Below, in pieces: positions 55,169-64,000 of a stretch of 64,000 nucleotides of DNA (its first letter is position 1; every line of letters begins with the position of its first letter). Made by a program: the position numbers and the translations under genes. This stretch comes from Strigamia acuminata. Taxonomy: Eukaryota; Arthropoda; Chilopoda; Geophilomorpha; Linotaeniidae. The notes beneath the pieces were generated by a model. It was not told the DNA's origin, did no database searches, and saw only the letters and a list, made by a program, of their open reading frames with translations. Location of the stretch: the NCBI GenBank assembly GCA_949358305.1, contig OX442314.1:41054581-41118580 (forward strand), written 5' to 3'.

Positions 55169-58100
55169 CATGTGTCGGTCGAGATCAGGAACGCAAGAAT
55201 AACATTCAAGGCAGATTCCGGCGCCGAAACAACGTGCATTCCCGAAGAAGTCTATAAGGACTATTTTTCCGATAGAAAATTACGGAAACCCGAGCTGAAC
55301 TTGCACAATGCGACCAAAGGCAAAATGGAAACATTAGGAATGTTATGGGAGAAAATCGAGTACCGAGGACGGTCGAAATTAACGGCAATCTACGTTGTTC
55401 AAGGTTTAATGCAGCCATTACTGGATGGCGACACCTGCGAAGAGTTGGACATTATCAGACGTTGCAGAGTTGATGCGGTGAAAACGGAGAAGACACCGAA
55501 GATGTCATTCGATCCGAAGACAGCTTATCCGAAGCTATTCAGCGGTCTGGGACGCGTTGAAATACCGTACAAAATTCGACTGAAACCTGATGCGAGTCCA
55601 TATGCGTTAATGACACCTCGAAGAGTTCCGATTCCTCTGCTGAACGAGATAAAAGCAAACCTCGACAAGATGGTATTATTGGGAGTTATCGAATGGGTAG
55701 AAGAACCAACAGATTGGTGTTCTGGGCTGGTTTTGGCACCGAAGCCCGACGGATCAATTTGCATGTGCGTGGATTATGTGAGGCTTAATCGCTACGTAAT
55801 GCGAGAAACACATCCGATGCCCGTGACTGAGAACGTGTTGGGTCGACTAGGGAAAGCGAAGTATTTTTCAAAGCTCGACGCCAATCATGGCTTTTGGCAG
55901 TGTCAGTTGGATGCCGAATCACGGCTGTTGACAACATTCATCACTCCATTTGGCCGATACATGTTCAAAAGGCTTCCTTTCGGCATAAATGCAGCGCCTG
56001 AATTCTTTCAGAAGAGGATGAGCGAAATTCTCGAAGGATTGGAAGGCAAGCAAGTCAACGTTGATGACATATTGGTTTATGGCGACACCATTGAGGAACA
56101 TGATAGACGGTTACATGCAGTACTCCAACGCTTGCTAGCAGCTGGAATAACGTTGAACGTAGCGAAATGCGAGTTCGGAAAAACCAAGATAAAATTCCTG
56201 GGACACATCATTGATCAAGCCGGAGTTCATGTCGATGACGACCGGATAGTAGCCATTAGAAAAATGGGCAAACCCGAAAATGTGTCGGAATTACGAAGTC
56301 TACTGGGTTCAGTCAATTACCTGGGTAGATTCATCCCGAATTTGGCAACAAAAGCACACCCGTTAAATGAACTATTGGGAGGCAAGAATGAATTCCGATG
56401 GGGGACGCAGCAAGAAGCGGCGTTTGACGCCATTAAAGAGGAATTATCAAAGGCCCCAACATTAGCGTGGTTCGATCCTACGAGAGAAACAGTGATCACA
56501 GCAGATGCGTCTTCGTACGGAGTAGGGGTGGTGCTTAAACAAAAGCAAGAAGACGGCAAATTCAGGCCGATTGTCTACGCGAGTAAAACCTTAACGAAAT
56601 GTCAGAAGAATTGGGCACAGATAGAGAAAGAGGGATATGCTCTCGTATGGGCATGTGAGAGGTTCAAGAACTTCATCATTGGAATTCCCGTCTGTCTGGA
56701 AACTGACCACAAGCCGTTGGTACCCATCTTGATGACTAAGGAACTCGACGAGATCACTCCGAAATTGCAACGGATGCGACTTCGACTTCAGCGATACTGC
56801 TACACGGTCAAGCACATTCCAGGCAAGGAGTTAGGCGCGGCTGATGTTTTGTCAAGGCGTCCATTACCAGACACTGAAGAAGATGGCGACATTGAGCAAC
56901 GACTCGAGGGTTGCGTGACAGCTTATGTGCAGCTGATTACCAAGCATCTTCAAGCAACTGACCAACGCTTGGGTGAAATCATTGATGTCCAGAACAGGGA
57001 TCCGATTTGCATCAAGCTTCGGCAGTTCAGTCAACATGGATGGCCAGCCAAAGATCAATTACCACAAGGGTTAGGAGACTTTTGGCAATACCGAGATGAG
57101 ATAGCCATAGAAGAAGGACTACTCATGAAAGGGTCAAGGATTGTGATCCCAGCGGAATTACGAGAATTCATACTGGACAAGATCCACACGGGACACTTAG
57201 GAATCACGAAATGTCGAGCCAGGGCAAGGACTGCGGTTTAGTGGCCAGGGATTTCGAGGGACGTGGAAAAACGCATTTCCACATGCATAGAATGCATCAA
57301 AGAATCCTCGAATCCTCACGAACCACTCATGCCAGCGGAATTCCCGAAACGGCCATGGCAGAAAGTTGGCATGGATCTTTTCTACTTGGATCGTCAGTGG
57401 TATTTGCTCGTTGAAGATTACTACTCGCGGTATCCAGAAGTCAAGACGCTGACATCGCTCAAGGAAAGCGAAGTGATTCTATTCCTAAAATCGATATTTT
57501 CGCGACACGGTACACCAGAAGAAGTGGTCAGCGATAATGAAACGCAATTTGGAACTTTATTGAAATCAGAGTTTTCCATATTCGCGGCGGACTGGAAATT
57601 CAGTCACACTACATCGAGTCCAAAATATCCTCAGAGTAACGGGTTCGCAGAGGCCGGGGTCAAAGTCATCAAGCGGATTTTCAAGAAATCTAGCGACGGT
57701 TTTAAAGCACTTCAAAGCTATCGTGCGACTCCACTGGCTAACGGGTTCTCACTCGCGGAGCTGCTGATGGGGCGGAAAATCAGGACCGAAGTTCCGATCG
57801 CCGCAACCCAACTGGTGCCAAAGACTCCAGATGCAAAACTTCTTCGGGGGAAGGAGGAGAAGAGAATAGCGGACCAAAAGAGAAACTTCGATAGGCGCCA
57901 TCGAGCGAGAGATCTATCGGACCTGCAACCGGGCAAGAAGGTTTGGATCATTGATTTGAGACGATCGGGCGTCATTGAGAAGGCGGGGCGACCGCGCTCA
58001 TACATCGTTAACACCGATAAGCGAACGGTGCAACGCAATCGATTCCACCTCATCCCTCTGAAGGATGAGTTGGACAAGCCGGACGACATCGATCCAGGGG

Positions 58101-58285
58101 ACAGCCAAGCAGATGAGTCCAGTGAGGTCGAGGAACCACCAATGGAACAACAGGCACCAGCGGCGGCCGAGATTCCAGTTCCGGTTCGACAATCACCAGA
58201 GACGATGCGAACATCTCCAAGACCGATGGTTACAAGGAGCGGAAGAGCGGTCAACAAGCCAAGTCGGCTGATTGAAGAGTGTTAA
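55169..58285 (+). pseudogene. pol: pol of element E, one internal TAG
   Basis: Protease ADSGAETTC at the start, RT with VDDILVY (about 56061), RNase H with TADASSYG, then TAG at 57239-57241 where relatives have the Tyr of a VYWPG motif, then integrase in the same frame to TAA 58283-58285. Integrase motifs: MDLFYLD (first Asp), SDNETQF (second), GFAEAGVK (Glu). The tail ends in RSGRAVNKPSRL. Apart from the stop the frame is complete. Confidence 0.9.
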
Positions 58286-58509
58286 AGAACTCTTTTCATT
58301 TGATTCATTTAATTCGTTTAGTTCGTTCTAATTATAACTTTGTAACTGGGAGGGGGATGTGTGATATGTTGTGTATTTATCACGCCAGATGGCGTTCTTG
58401 TATTAGTAGTTATTAGTGTCATTAAAAGGTGGCGATAGTTGTTGTTTTTACCACAATGGATGTCTCACATGATTTCATCAGCCTCCTGATTTAAGCAACA
58501 AACAATACA

Positions 58510-58626
58510 GTAGACTGCGCGTAATATGGTTGTGTAGTAGAGAGGATAGAAAATCTCATCATCCGTAATCAAGTAGGCGAGACAAAAAACGAAGAAAAAA
58601 GTATTGAGGAGTATCTGAGCTGCACC
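58510..58626 (-). pseudogene. Four-transmembrane gene, copy 1 (5' part)
   Basis: Continues the exon upstream of element E to the acceptor tcgcag near 58627, matching copy 2. Small changes relative to copy 2 (ctcatcatcc against cttctcca) affect the first loop. Confidence 0.7.
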
Positions 58627-58831
58627 TGCGAAGAATTATTCAATGGAATCAATAAGAAAACGAACACGAGAGAAGGTCCGGGTGTACTTTAGAATTGAAC
58701 CCACTTCAGGTTAAGGTTAGGCTTGTGACTTGTATGGTCTTCTCCATGGCAGCCCGTGGACTGGTTACCATGTGGTGAGACGCATACTCACGTAAATAAG
58801 ACAAGGAACTCTAGATTGTTGGGTTGTTGGC

Positions 58832-58925
58832 CTAATTTCAGGTGGTATTTTTGGTTGATTGTGCCTCGGAAATGGTCCAAGTTAGTTTTAATATTTCTAT
58901 CTGGGATCAATACCGTATTTTCCAT
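58832..58925 (-). pseudogene. Duplicated first exon of acetoacetyl-CoA synthetase
   Basis: 94 nt matching the 97-nt first exon ([20 protein letters not shown]). Three bases of the LWLPD codons are missing. The duplication junction replaced the donor GT by GC at the exon end, so it cannot splice normally. Its 5' flank is also duplicated, so a promoter may remain. Confidence 0.85.
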
Positions 58926-59209
58926 CGTTTTGACTTGCCACGCCTGAAAGGCTGTTATTTTGAGATAAGATTGCGTCATTGGCTGGTTTTTCCATGAGAC
59001 TTGTGAGTTGGCAATAAAGTGAGCTGGAAAAGGAATTCGAGTTTAATAAAACGTGATTTCCTTGGAAGAACATCGAAAAACAAAAGCTTTTATTAAACTT
59101 TCTAATTTTTATAATCGTACAATTTGGCAGTTATAATTAACATAATTATTTCTCATACTGAGTATTTTGCGGAAAAATGCGTACACGGTCGCCAGTTTGA
59201 ATTTGTTGT

Positions 59210-59826
59210 TCACAAATTTGTTGCTGCTCTTGATTCATCGCGTATGCCGGGGGACTTTTGCTGCTGTTGATTCATCGGAATATTATACGGCGAATGCGGA
59301 ACTGGTACGTTAATTTGATCTGGTTGTGCAGAATTGTACCCGGACGATGGCTGGGCAATTATAAATCCCGAATTCGATGTTCCTCCATTGTAGCAACAAC
59401 AACACCTGCACGTCTTGCAGCAAGCAACACTGGACAAAACGATATTATTGACGCCGACAAACAATGCAACCATAAAAACAGGCAGGAAACGTCCAATCCC
59501 GGTCTCGCACACACATTTCATATCCGGGTACTTCACGCACCACGCGCATTCGTGCTGGATTCGGATCCAAAAACCGACAGAAAAGAACAGAACAGGAATT
59601 ACAAACACTAAACAGCCAACAATGCCCAAAACAATCATGGAAACAAAGCAACAATTGTATTTTTCAGTGTTGATGCCACCAATAATTGCAACTACGCCAC
59701 TAATTATGTGATAGACGGCGCATAATATGGTTATGTAGTAGAGAATGCCGAAATAATGCTTCTCCATAATCAAGTAGGCGAGAGAAAAAAAGAAGAGAAA
59801 TGTATTGAGGAGTATCTGAGCCGCAC
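59210..59826 (-). CDS. Four-transmembrane protein gene, copy 2
   Basis: Exon begins after acceptor cttcgcag (59827) and encodes AAQILLNTFLFFFSLAYLI (helix 1), ILYYITILCAVYHIISGVVA (helix 2), a short loop GGINTEKYNCCF, IVLGIVGCLVFVIPVLFFSV (helix 3), a Cys-containing loop (CAWCVKYPDMKC), PVFMVALFVGVNNIVLSS (helix 4) and the cytosolic-looking cluster CCKTCRCCCCYNGG. A preceding exon probably ends at donor GTGAGT (59989), giving a 160-nt intron. The C-terminus is frameshifted compared with copy 1, replacing the conserved NNQYEK end by SRAATNL. The Cys cluster next to a helix suggests palmitoylation. I do not know the family. Confidence 0.75.
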
Positions 59827-60028
59827 CTGCGAAGAATTATTCAATTGAATAAATAAGAAAATGAACACGAGAGAAGATCCGGGTGTACTTTAGAATTGGG
59901 CCCACTTCAGGTTAAGGTTAGGCTTGTGACTGGTACGATCTCCATGGCAGCCCGTGAACTGGATACCATGGGGTGGGACGCATACTCACGTAAATAAGAC
60001 AAGGAGCTCTAGATTGTTGGGTTGTTGG

Positions 60029-61324
60029 CCTTTAATCCGTTGTCTAGGGGTTGGAGAGTCTCGTCTACCCGCGTGTTGGCAGTGCCGTAAAGGCACGCCA
60101 CACCCGCAACCGACCCATGGCCGGTTAAACATACTATTCTGTCGTACTTACCCGTACGGCCCATTCAACCGCTCATGCACCCTTGGGTGGCCAAGCTGTC
60201 ACAGGCTAGGCCAGGTTAAGTTAGGTTAATTTCCGACACTTTTTAGTGTCATTTTTTAGTAAGTAAACAAATTTTGGGCCGATTCTGAAGTTGGCCCTAT
60301 TCTAAAGTAAGTTTGAAGATCCAAAGGGGAATTTTAAGAAACACTTGCCACATATGATTGGGAGTGGCGATCGGTGGTTCGTTACTGGTGGTCCCACCTT
60401 ATTGAGTGGAAAACGTTTGGTTAGTTTAATTCATTAATTCGATTGATAAGTTCATCAACTTACGTGTGGGAATGGATTTGTCGGCTGTTGGTTCATTTTT
60501 GCAAGGATAATTGAAGGATTTATTATTCCGAGTTTCTGCTCCTTATCAACGCTTGTGGTGAAGTGTTGAAACGACGAACGAATGGAAAAATATTTTATCA
60601 GATAACCAAGTGATGATATTGTAGAAATCGATGATATATTTAATCAAATTGTATACAATAATTAAAAAAACTGGGTTAATTGATATTGGGTGACAGAATA
60701 AAGGTTTCGTGGTCGTTTTCAATCTAGTTTTGATGTTTAACTGGTGGATTTGTTCGATAACAGTATGCATATTGGGATTTATTACAGTGATTTAACAAAA
60801 TGAAATCATAAACTTAATCCTTTATTTTATTCACACATAAAAGAAAGCAAGAATGATAATCAATGAAATTGTCTTTGTCAAACTGGTCTAGGCGGGGTGG
60901 GACCAAGCGCTACGTGCGCTGGTCCACAGAAGCGTTTATTAAACATACTTACTGCTTGAGGTCCAGAACTCTTCTGGCTCTCCAAGCTCTTTAGCTCACT
61001 AAAGTAAACTCTGGGTCCACCCCCGCTCTGCTTGATTGAATAGCCCAGTTGCTCTGTGCATAATTAGCACAGCGACAACTGGTGAGCGAGTTTGGTTTCC
61101 CCAGTGTTGACTGGTGAGAGCACTTGGAACTATTCTTATAAACAGAGCGTTTAAGCCCGCTGTCATACAGCGAGGTCTGCGCTCGTAACAATATGGGAAC
61201 ACTAAAGCGAGTGCGGGTTAAGTTTTTTAGAGCCCAAGACATATTTTTTGCCTTGTGATTGGATTTTCTGGCCTAAAATTGGATTTTTTAGCCTAAATTG
61301 GATTTTTTGGCTTAAAATTAGATT
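60029..61324. other. No gene recognised; possible solo LTR at its right end
   Basis: 60029-60230 is a GC-richer patch, 60240-60860 AT-rich. At about 60870-61192 the minus strand starts TGTTACGAGCGCAG, has a TATAAGAATAG box and an AATAAACGC signal, which together resemble a retroviral-type LTR, but I could not confirm ends or a target duplication. 61250-61324 is a short T-rich repeat (ttggattttttggc). Confidence 0.4.
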
Positions 61325-61947
61325 TGTGAGTGTTCGGACGGACGCCACGTGGTCGGGGGAGAGCCACGGAGGCGCTGGACGCAACACACACGATAAAACA
61401 AACCACGAAATACACGGAGACACAATATAGTTTTAGTTATGGCTTTATTGGATGTCTAGGGGTATGATTGTAGTGTCCCATAGTGTATTTCCCAAGGCGG
61501 CGGTTCCTTCGAACCGTCCCTAATCAGACCGCGTGGCACGGCGGCCATCGGCCGCCATGACACACGAGGTCGGTAATCGGTTTTGGGCCACGCCGCCGAA
61601 GTTACGGTTAACGTCCGGCGGACGTGGCGCAACTGGACGCTCAGGTCCCGGCGGGCGATATCATCGCCACGCCGATAGTTTGGGTTATCTCAATAGCCAG
61701 TTTCGGAGGCGGTCGCAACACGACCGTTCGCCTTGCTGGTTGATCAACAACTCTCTTGTCCCTACGGGGACCAACCACTTCCGGAAGGGCGACTTCCGGG
61801 GCCCGATCCTGCTTGACCAAAGGCCCGCAGCTCCACCTGGTTGCGGGGGACCGCAACAGGCTGCGCGAGATACGAGAGGCGCTGGAGCTGCGCCAAGTGC
61901 ATTGCCGTTGCAGTGCAGCGACCCGTGCGCAGGGGCAGCTGGTCACA
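61325..61947 (-). repeat. 3' LTR of element D (623 bp)
   Basis: TGTGACCAGC to GAACACTCACA on the minus strand. Preceded by a purine run (complement of tttcccccccc, 61945-61958). The 4-bp flank on its outer side is GATT (61321-61324). Confidence 0.9.
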
Positions 61948-62442
61948 TTTCCCCCCCCTGGAAAAAGGTAAGTACGAGGGGGTACAACGCAGTCACTGAA
62001 GTGGTTGTTGAAAGTTAACACATCGCATTACTTTTCTTTTTTCAGATTATCAGATGACCATATTTCGGACGAGCCATCAGCTAGAACGAAGATCACCGGT
62101 AGGAATGCACTTGGGAAAATCAACACTACAAAGGAACACATACACACTTACCCCCAGGATGGAAACTTGTACAATTTAAACACTATTGAAAAATAAAAAT
62201 GTAAAATAACACTTGTAATTTAAAAATATATATGAATAAAAAACACTTTTTGAACTTTAAAATCTAACATTTGTAGTTATTGAATCCATTTAACATTAAA
62301 AGGTAAGTATGCTAATTTTAACACTTTGGAATAATTAATAATAAAAAAAAACTTGTTTTGACAATAAAAAAAAATTATTTCTGGCACTATAAAAGTCTTA
62401 ACAGGCTTGGCCAAAATCTCCTTTAAAACGGCGGCGAAAACT
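61948..62442 (-). other. 3' noncoding region of element D
   Basis: AT-rich, matches the region after the C third ORF. No coding content; the plus-strand frame at 62005-62196 is chance. Confidence 0.7.
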
Positions 62443-63717
62443 TCACTGCAGCGATTTCCCCGGTGTGGGTGGCGTATCGTCGGTTTTTGGCTCTTCTTCA
62501 GTTTTGTCGTCGACGAATTCTTCTGCTAGCTTCTTGCGTGACTTCTTATTCGACTTCTTTTTCACGGCGGTAGCTTTGGGCTCGGGAACGACTGGCGGTG
62601 GTGGTGGCGGCGTGTGCGACTCCTCGTTCGGTGCGCCGTCAATCTGCATCGCGGTCTCGATCGTTGCTTCGGTGGCGACTACATTGTTGTCGCAAACTGG
62701 TGGAGGATCCGCGAATCCCTGGAACACGACGTTCGTCGGGCGTTCTCCAACCATCGGCGGCATAATGACAGCCGGCGTCGCCGCTGTATTGGCACCAAAC
62801 ATCGTTTGTGCCGTTTGCGGTAGTTGGCAGGCCGCTGGAAAAGCGATTGCGGCCGCCGTGGCTTTGGTCGGGATCAGGTTCACAATACCTTGGATTGGTT
62901 GAGGGCCGTACTGTCCCGCCCAAGCTGTTCGTAGCTCATCGGGAGTTTTTTCCGTTTGAGCCGGGATTTTTTTAACGAGTGCGCGTGGCGCATTCGATGT
63001 GATTGTGGCCGATGGCGCAGTCAATTGCTGATGAGCCGCTTTCTCGGCGTCTCTTTTTGCCATTCGGTCCTTATGGTCCGCGTGTTTTTTCGCTCTGTAC
63101 CGAATTTTTGCTTCGGTATTCACGCTTCGTTCACTCAACGTGGGATTTTCGATCGCCACGAGCCGTCGCATTTCCAGCAATTTCTCCGAAATGTTTGGAC
63201 GGGCGGTCGGTGGTTGGTGAGGAGTTGGGGCGACGATACTTTGTACGGTCGCTTTTGTCTCCTCGGCAGCCTTCTTTTTAAGCACAAATGGCTTATGTGG
63301 CGGACGAAGAACCTGCTGCGACGTCGTCGCTGCGGTTTTCTTCGTCGAAATATTAGTAGAGGCAGTCGGCGGCGGTTGAGAGCGTACGCTCTTCGTTGCC
63401 GTTTTCTGTCTTTTCTTTGGGGGTTCTGTCGGTGCGGCATTCGCCACACGCGCTTGTTCCCTGTCTGCGATTTCCTTCTCGCGTTCTGCGCGCGATCGGA
63501 CGCGCATCCAGTTAATATGTCGGTGGTGCAGCGGAATCGGCTGACCGGGCAGCGTCATGAACATGACAAACCATTCTTCGAGTGGTTGATCCGTCAGCAC
63601 GATTTCGTCTCCGCCGCAGTTCATGCACGGGATTCGCGATAGATTCCACAGTGTGATGTAGCCGAAGCCGTTGCATACTGGGCACTGGACCCATTCGTTG
63701 TTTCGGTGATTTTCCAT
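62443..63717 (-). CDS. Third ORF of element D, intact
   Basis: 424 codons from ATG. Residues 10-40 hold CPVCNGFGY and CMNCGGDE, followed by WFVMFMTLPGQPI and a basic helix (MRVRSRAEREKEIADREQ), then a Lys/Thr/Pro-rich linker, a region with PNISEKLLEMRRLVAIENPTL and AKIRYRAKKHADHKDRMAKR, a hydrophobic Ala-rich segment (about 270-330) and an acidic/Lys tail. Intact here and frameshifted in C, so it was probably under selection when the family was active. The Ala-rich segment is not long or hydrophobic enough for a confident membrane helix. Function unknown; putative zinc-binding, probably nucleic-acid associated by its charge. Confidence 0.85.
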   Translation of the reverse strand: MENHRNNEWVQCPVCNGFGYITLWNLSRIPCMNCGGDEIVLTDQPLEEWFVMFMTLPGQPIPLHHRHINWMRVRSRAEREKEIADREQARVANAAPTEPPKKRQKTATKSVRSQPPPTASTNISTKKTAATTSQQVLRPPHKPFVLKKKAAEETKATVQSIVAPTPHQPPTARPNISEKLLEMRRLVAIENPTLSERSVNTEAKIRYRAKKHADHKDRMAKRDAEKAAHQQLTAPSATITSNAPRALVKKIPAQTEKTPDELRTAWAGQYGPQPIQGIVNLIPTKATAAAIAFPAACQLPQTAQTMFGANTAATPAVIMPPMVGERPTNVVFQGFADPPPVCDNNVVATEATIETAMQIDGAPNEESHTPPPPPPVVPEPKATAVKKKSNKKSRKKLAEEFVDDKTEEEPKTDDTPPTPGKSLQ

Positions 63718-63938
63718 TGTTTTTTCAAACTTTTCGTCTCGATTTTCCAGAGAAGTTCCACACGACTGGTCAGTGGCGATCGCAGTGAATAAGTGATTTG
63801 ATCAACGAATGGTGGTGTTTAAGTATGGAACCGGAAGACGTCCCGCGAACGTTTAATTGGCGTATGGACCGCAGATGTTTTGTAAACAGTCTGTGATTGG
63901 TCCAAATGGGTCTCCCGATTTGAAGTGTCACCTAGCGG

Positions 63939-64000
63939 TCAATCCCGATATCGGATCGGTAAAACGTGATTTCTCGAAGGTCTATTTGAGTCCGAATTTG
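63939..64000 (-). CDS. pol: pol of element D, last codons (partial)
   Basis: The minus strand reads in frame to ...VLPIRYRD and TGA at 63941-63939, matching the end of C pol. The rest is outside the window. Confidence 0.85.
   Translation of the reverse strand, partial: NSDSNRPSRNHVLPIRYRD

Larger units (their letters stand above)
54509..58509 (+). mobile_element. Mag-like Ty3/gypsy retrotransposon E (4,001 bp, gag deleted)
   Basis: 152-bp LTRs (54509-54660 and 58358-58509) differing at about one base, target duplication GTAGA (54504-54508 and 58510-58514), primer site TGGTGGCAGCGGTG, and polypurine tract GGGAGGGGGA before the 3' LTR. RT motif VDDILVYG and the short LTRs resemble the Mag/K02A2.6-type lineage. 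Most of gag is missing and pol has two in-frame stops, so it is dead, though LTR similarity shows it inserted recently. Confidence 0.9.
42944..60028. repeat. Tandem duplication of about 1.2 kb, copy 1 swollen by two retrotransposons
   Basis: Copy 1 is 42944-43716 plus 54397-54508 plus 58510-58830; copy 2 is 58831-60028. Each holds the first coding exon of the synthetase and the four-transmembrane gene. At the junctions the sequence reads gttgttgg-CCT-aatttcag in the middle and gttgttgg-CCT-ttaatcc at the right end, with CCT also at the left start, so the duplication used a 3-bp microhomology. The copies are roughly 90% alike by eye. Confidence 0.85.
61325..64000 (-). mobile_element. Ty3/gypsy element D, 3' part (relative of C)
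   Basis: On the minus strand: end of pol, spacer, intact third ORF, polypurine tract, 3' LTR (61947-61325). Runs off the right edge. Nearly identical in layout to C, with a 623-bp LTR like the C 5' LTR. Confidence 0.95.

Noticed and set aside
60870-61215. Solo LTR of an unrelated retroelement
   Set aside because: TATA and polyadenylation-like signals are suggestive, but ends and target duplication could not be established, so only mentioned in the region entry.

Overview
This window is eukaryotic, almost certainly insect (possibly beetle). Two ordinary insect genes with short GT-AG introns lie on the minus strand: NADPH-cytochrome P450 reductase (two exons visible) and acetoacetyl-CoA synthetase (15 coding exons, 659 codons, phases close exactly). 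Most of the rest is transposable elements, chiefly Ty3/gypsy LTR retrotransposons nested in one another. There are no bacterial operons, CRISPR arrays or rRNA/tRNA genes. All names rest on motifs and family resemblance read by eye; no database was searched.

Layout. 1-12586: gypsy element A (minus strand, 3' LTR outside the window) with a tRNA-Gln primer site, gag, -1 frameshifted pol and a third ORF. 12587-18476: a graveyard of remnants (pieces of two kinds of third ORF, a hAT MITE with its target duplication, a SWIM zinc-finger fragment, a P/THAP-like transposase scrap). 18291-33465: a decayed cut-and-paste transposase split by a solo A-type LTR (target duplication CATT), itself split by complete element B (20057-32896, target duplication ATGT, LTRs identical by eye). 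33471-37961: 5' part of the P450 reductase gene, its introns full of MITEs. 38000-39230: minisatellites and a 631-bp fold-back element with TTAA ends. 39305-43041: acetoacetyl-CoA synthetase. 42944-60028: a tandem duplication of about 1.2 kb carrying the first synthetase exon and a four-transmembrane gene; the first copy of that gene is split by gypsy element C (43717-54396) and Mag-like element E (54509-58509), the second is uninterrupted. 61325-64000: the 3' part of D, a minus-strand relative of C.

The four larger elements have gag and pol plus a third ORF in the position where errantiviruses and retroviruses carry env, but the product does not look like an envelope: no signal peptide, no transmembrane anchor. 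In A, C, D and an orphan fragment at 15.1 kb it carries a CPxCxGxG ... CxNCxG putative zinc-binding module; in B it is a different, 827-codon protein with an intron inside its coding sequence. A and B share a spliced leader donor (GTAAGTAG) before this ORF and the same A AAA AAC slippery site plus hairpin between gag and pol. The B LTR also holds an array of at least five hairpins whose stems differ in sequence but keep pairing. The spliced non-envelope third ORFs and this hairpin array are the best candidates for something undescribed.
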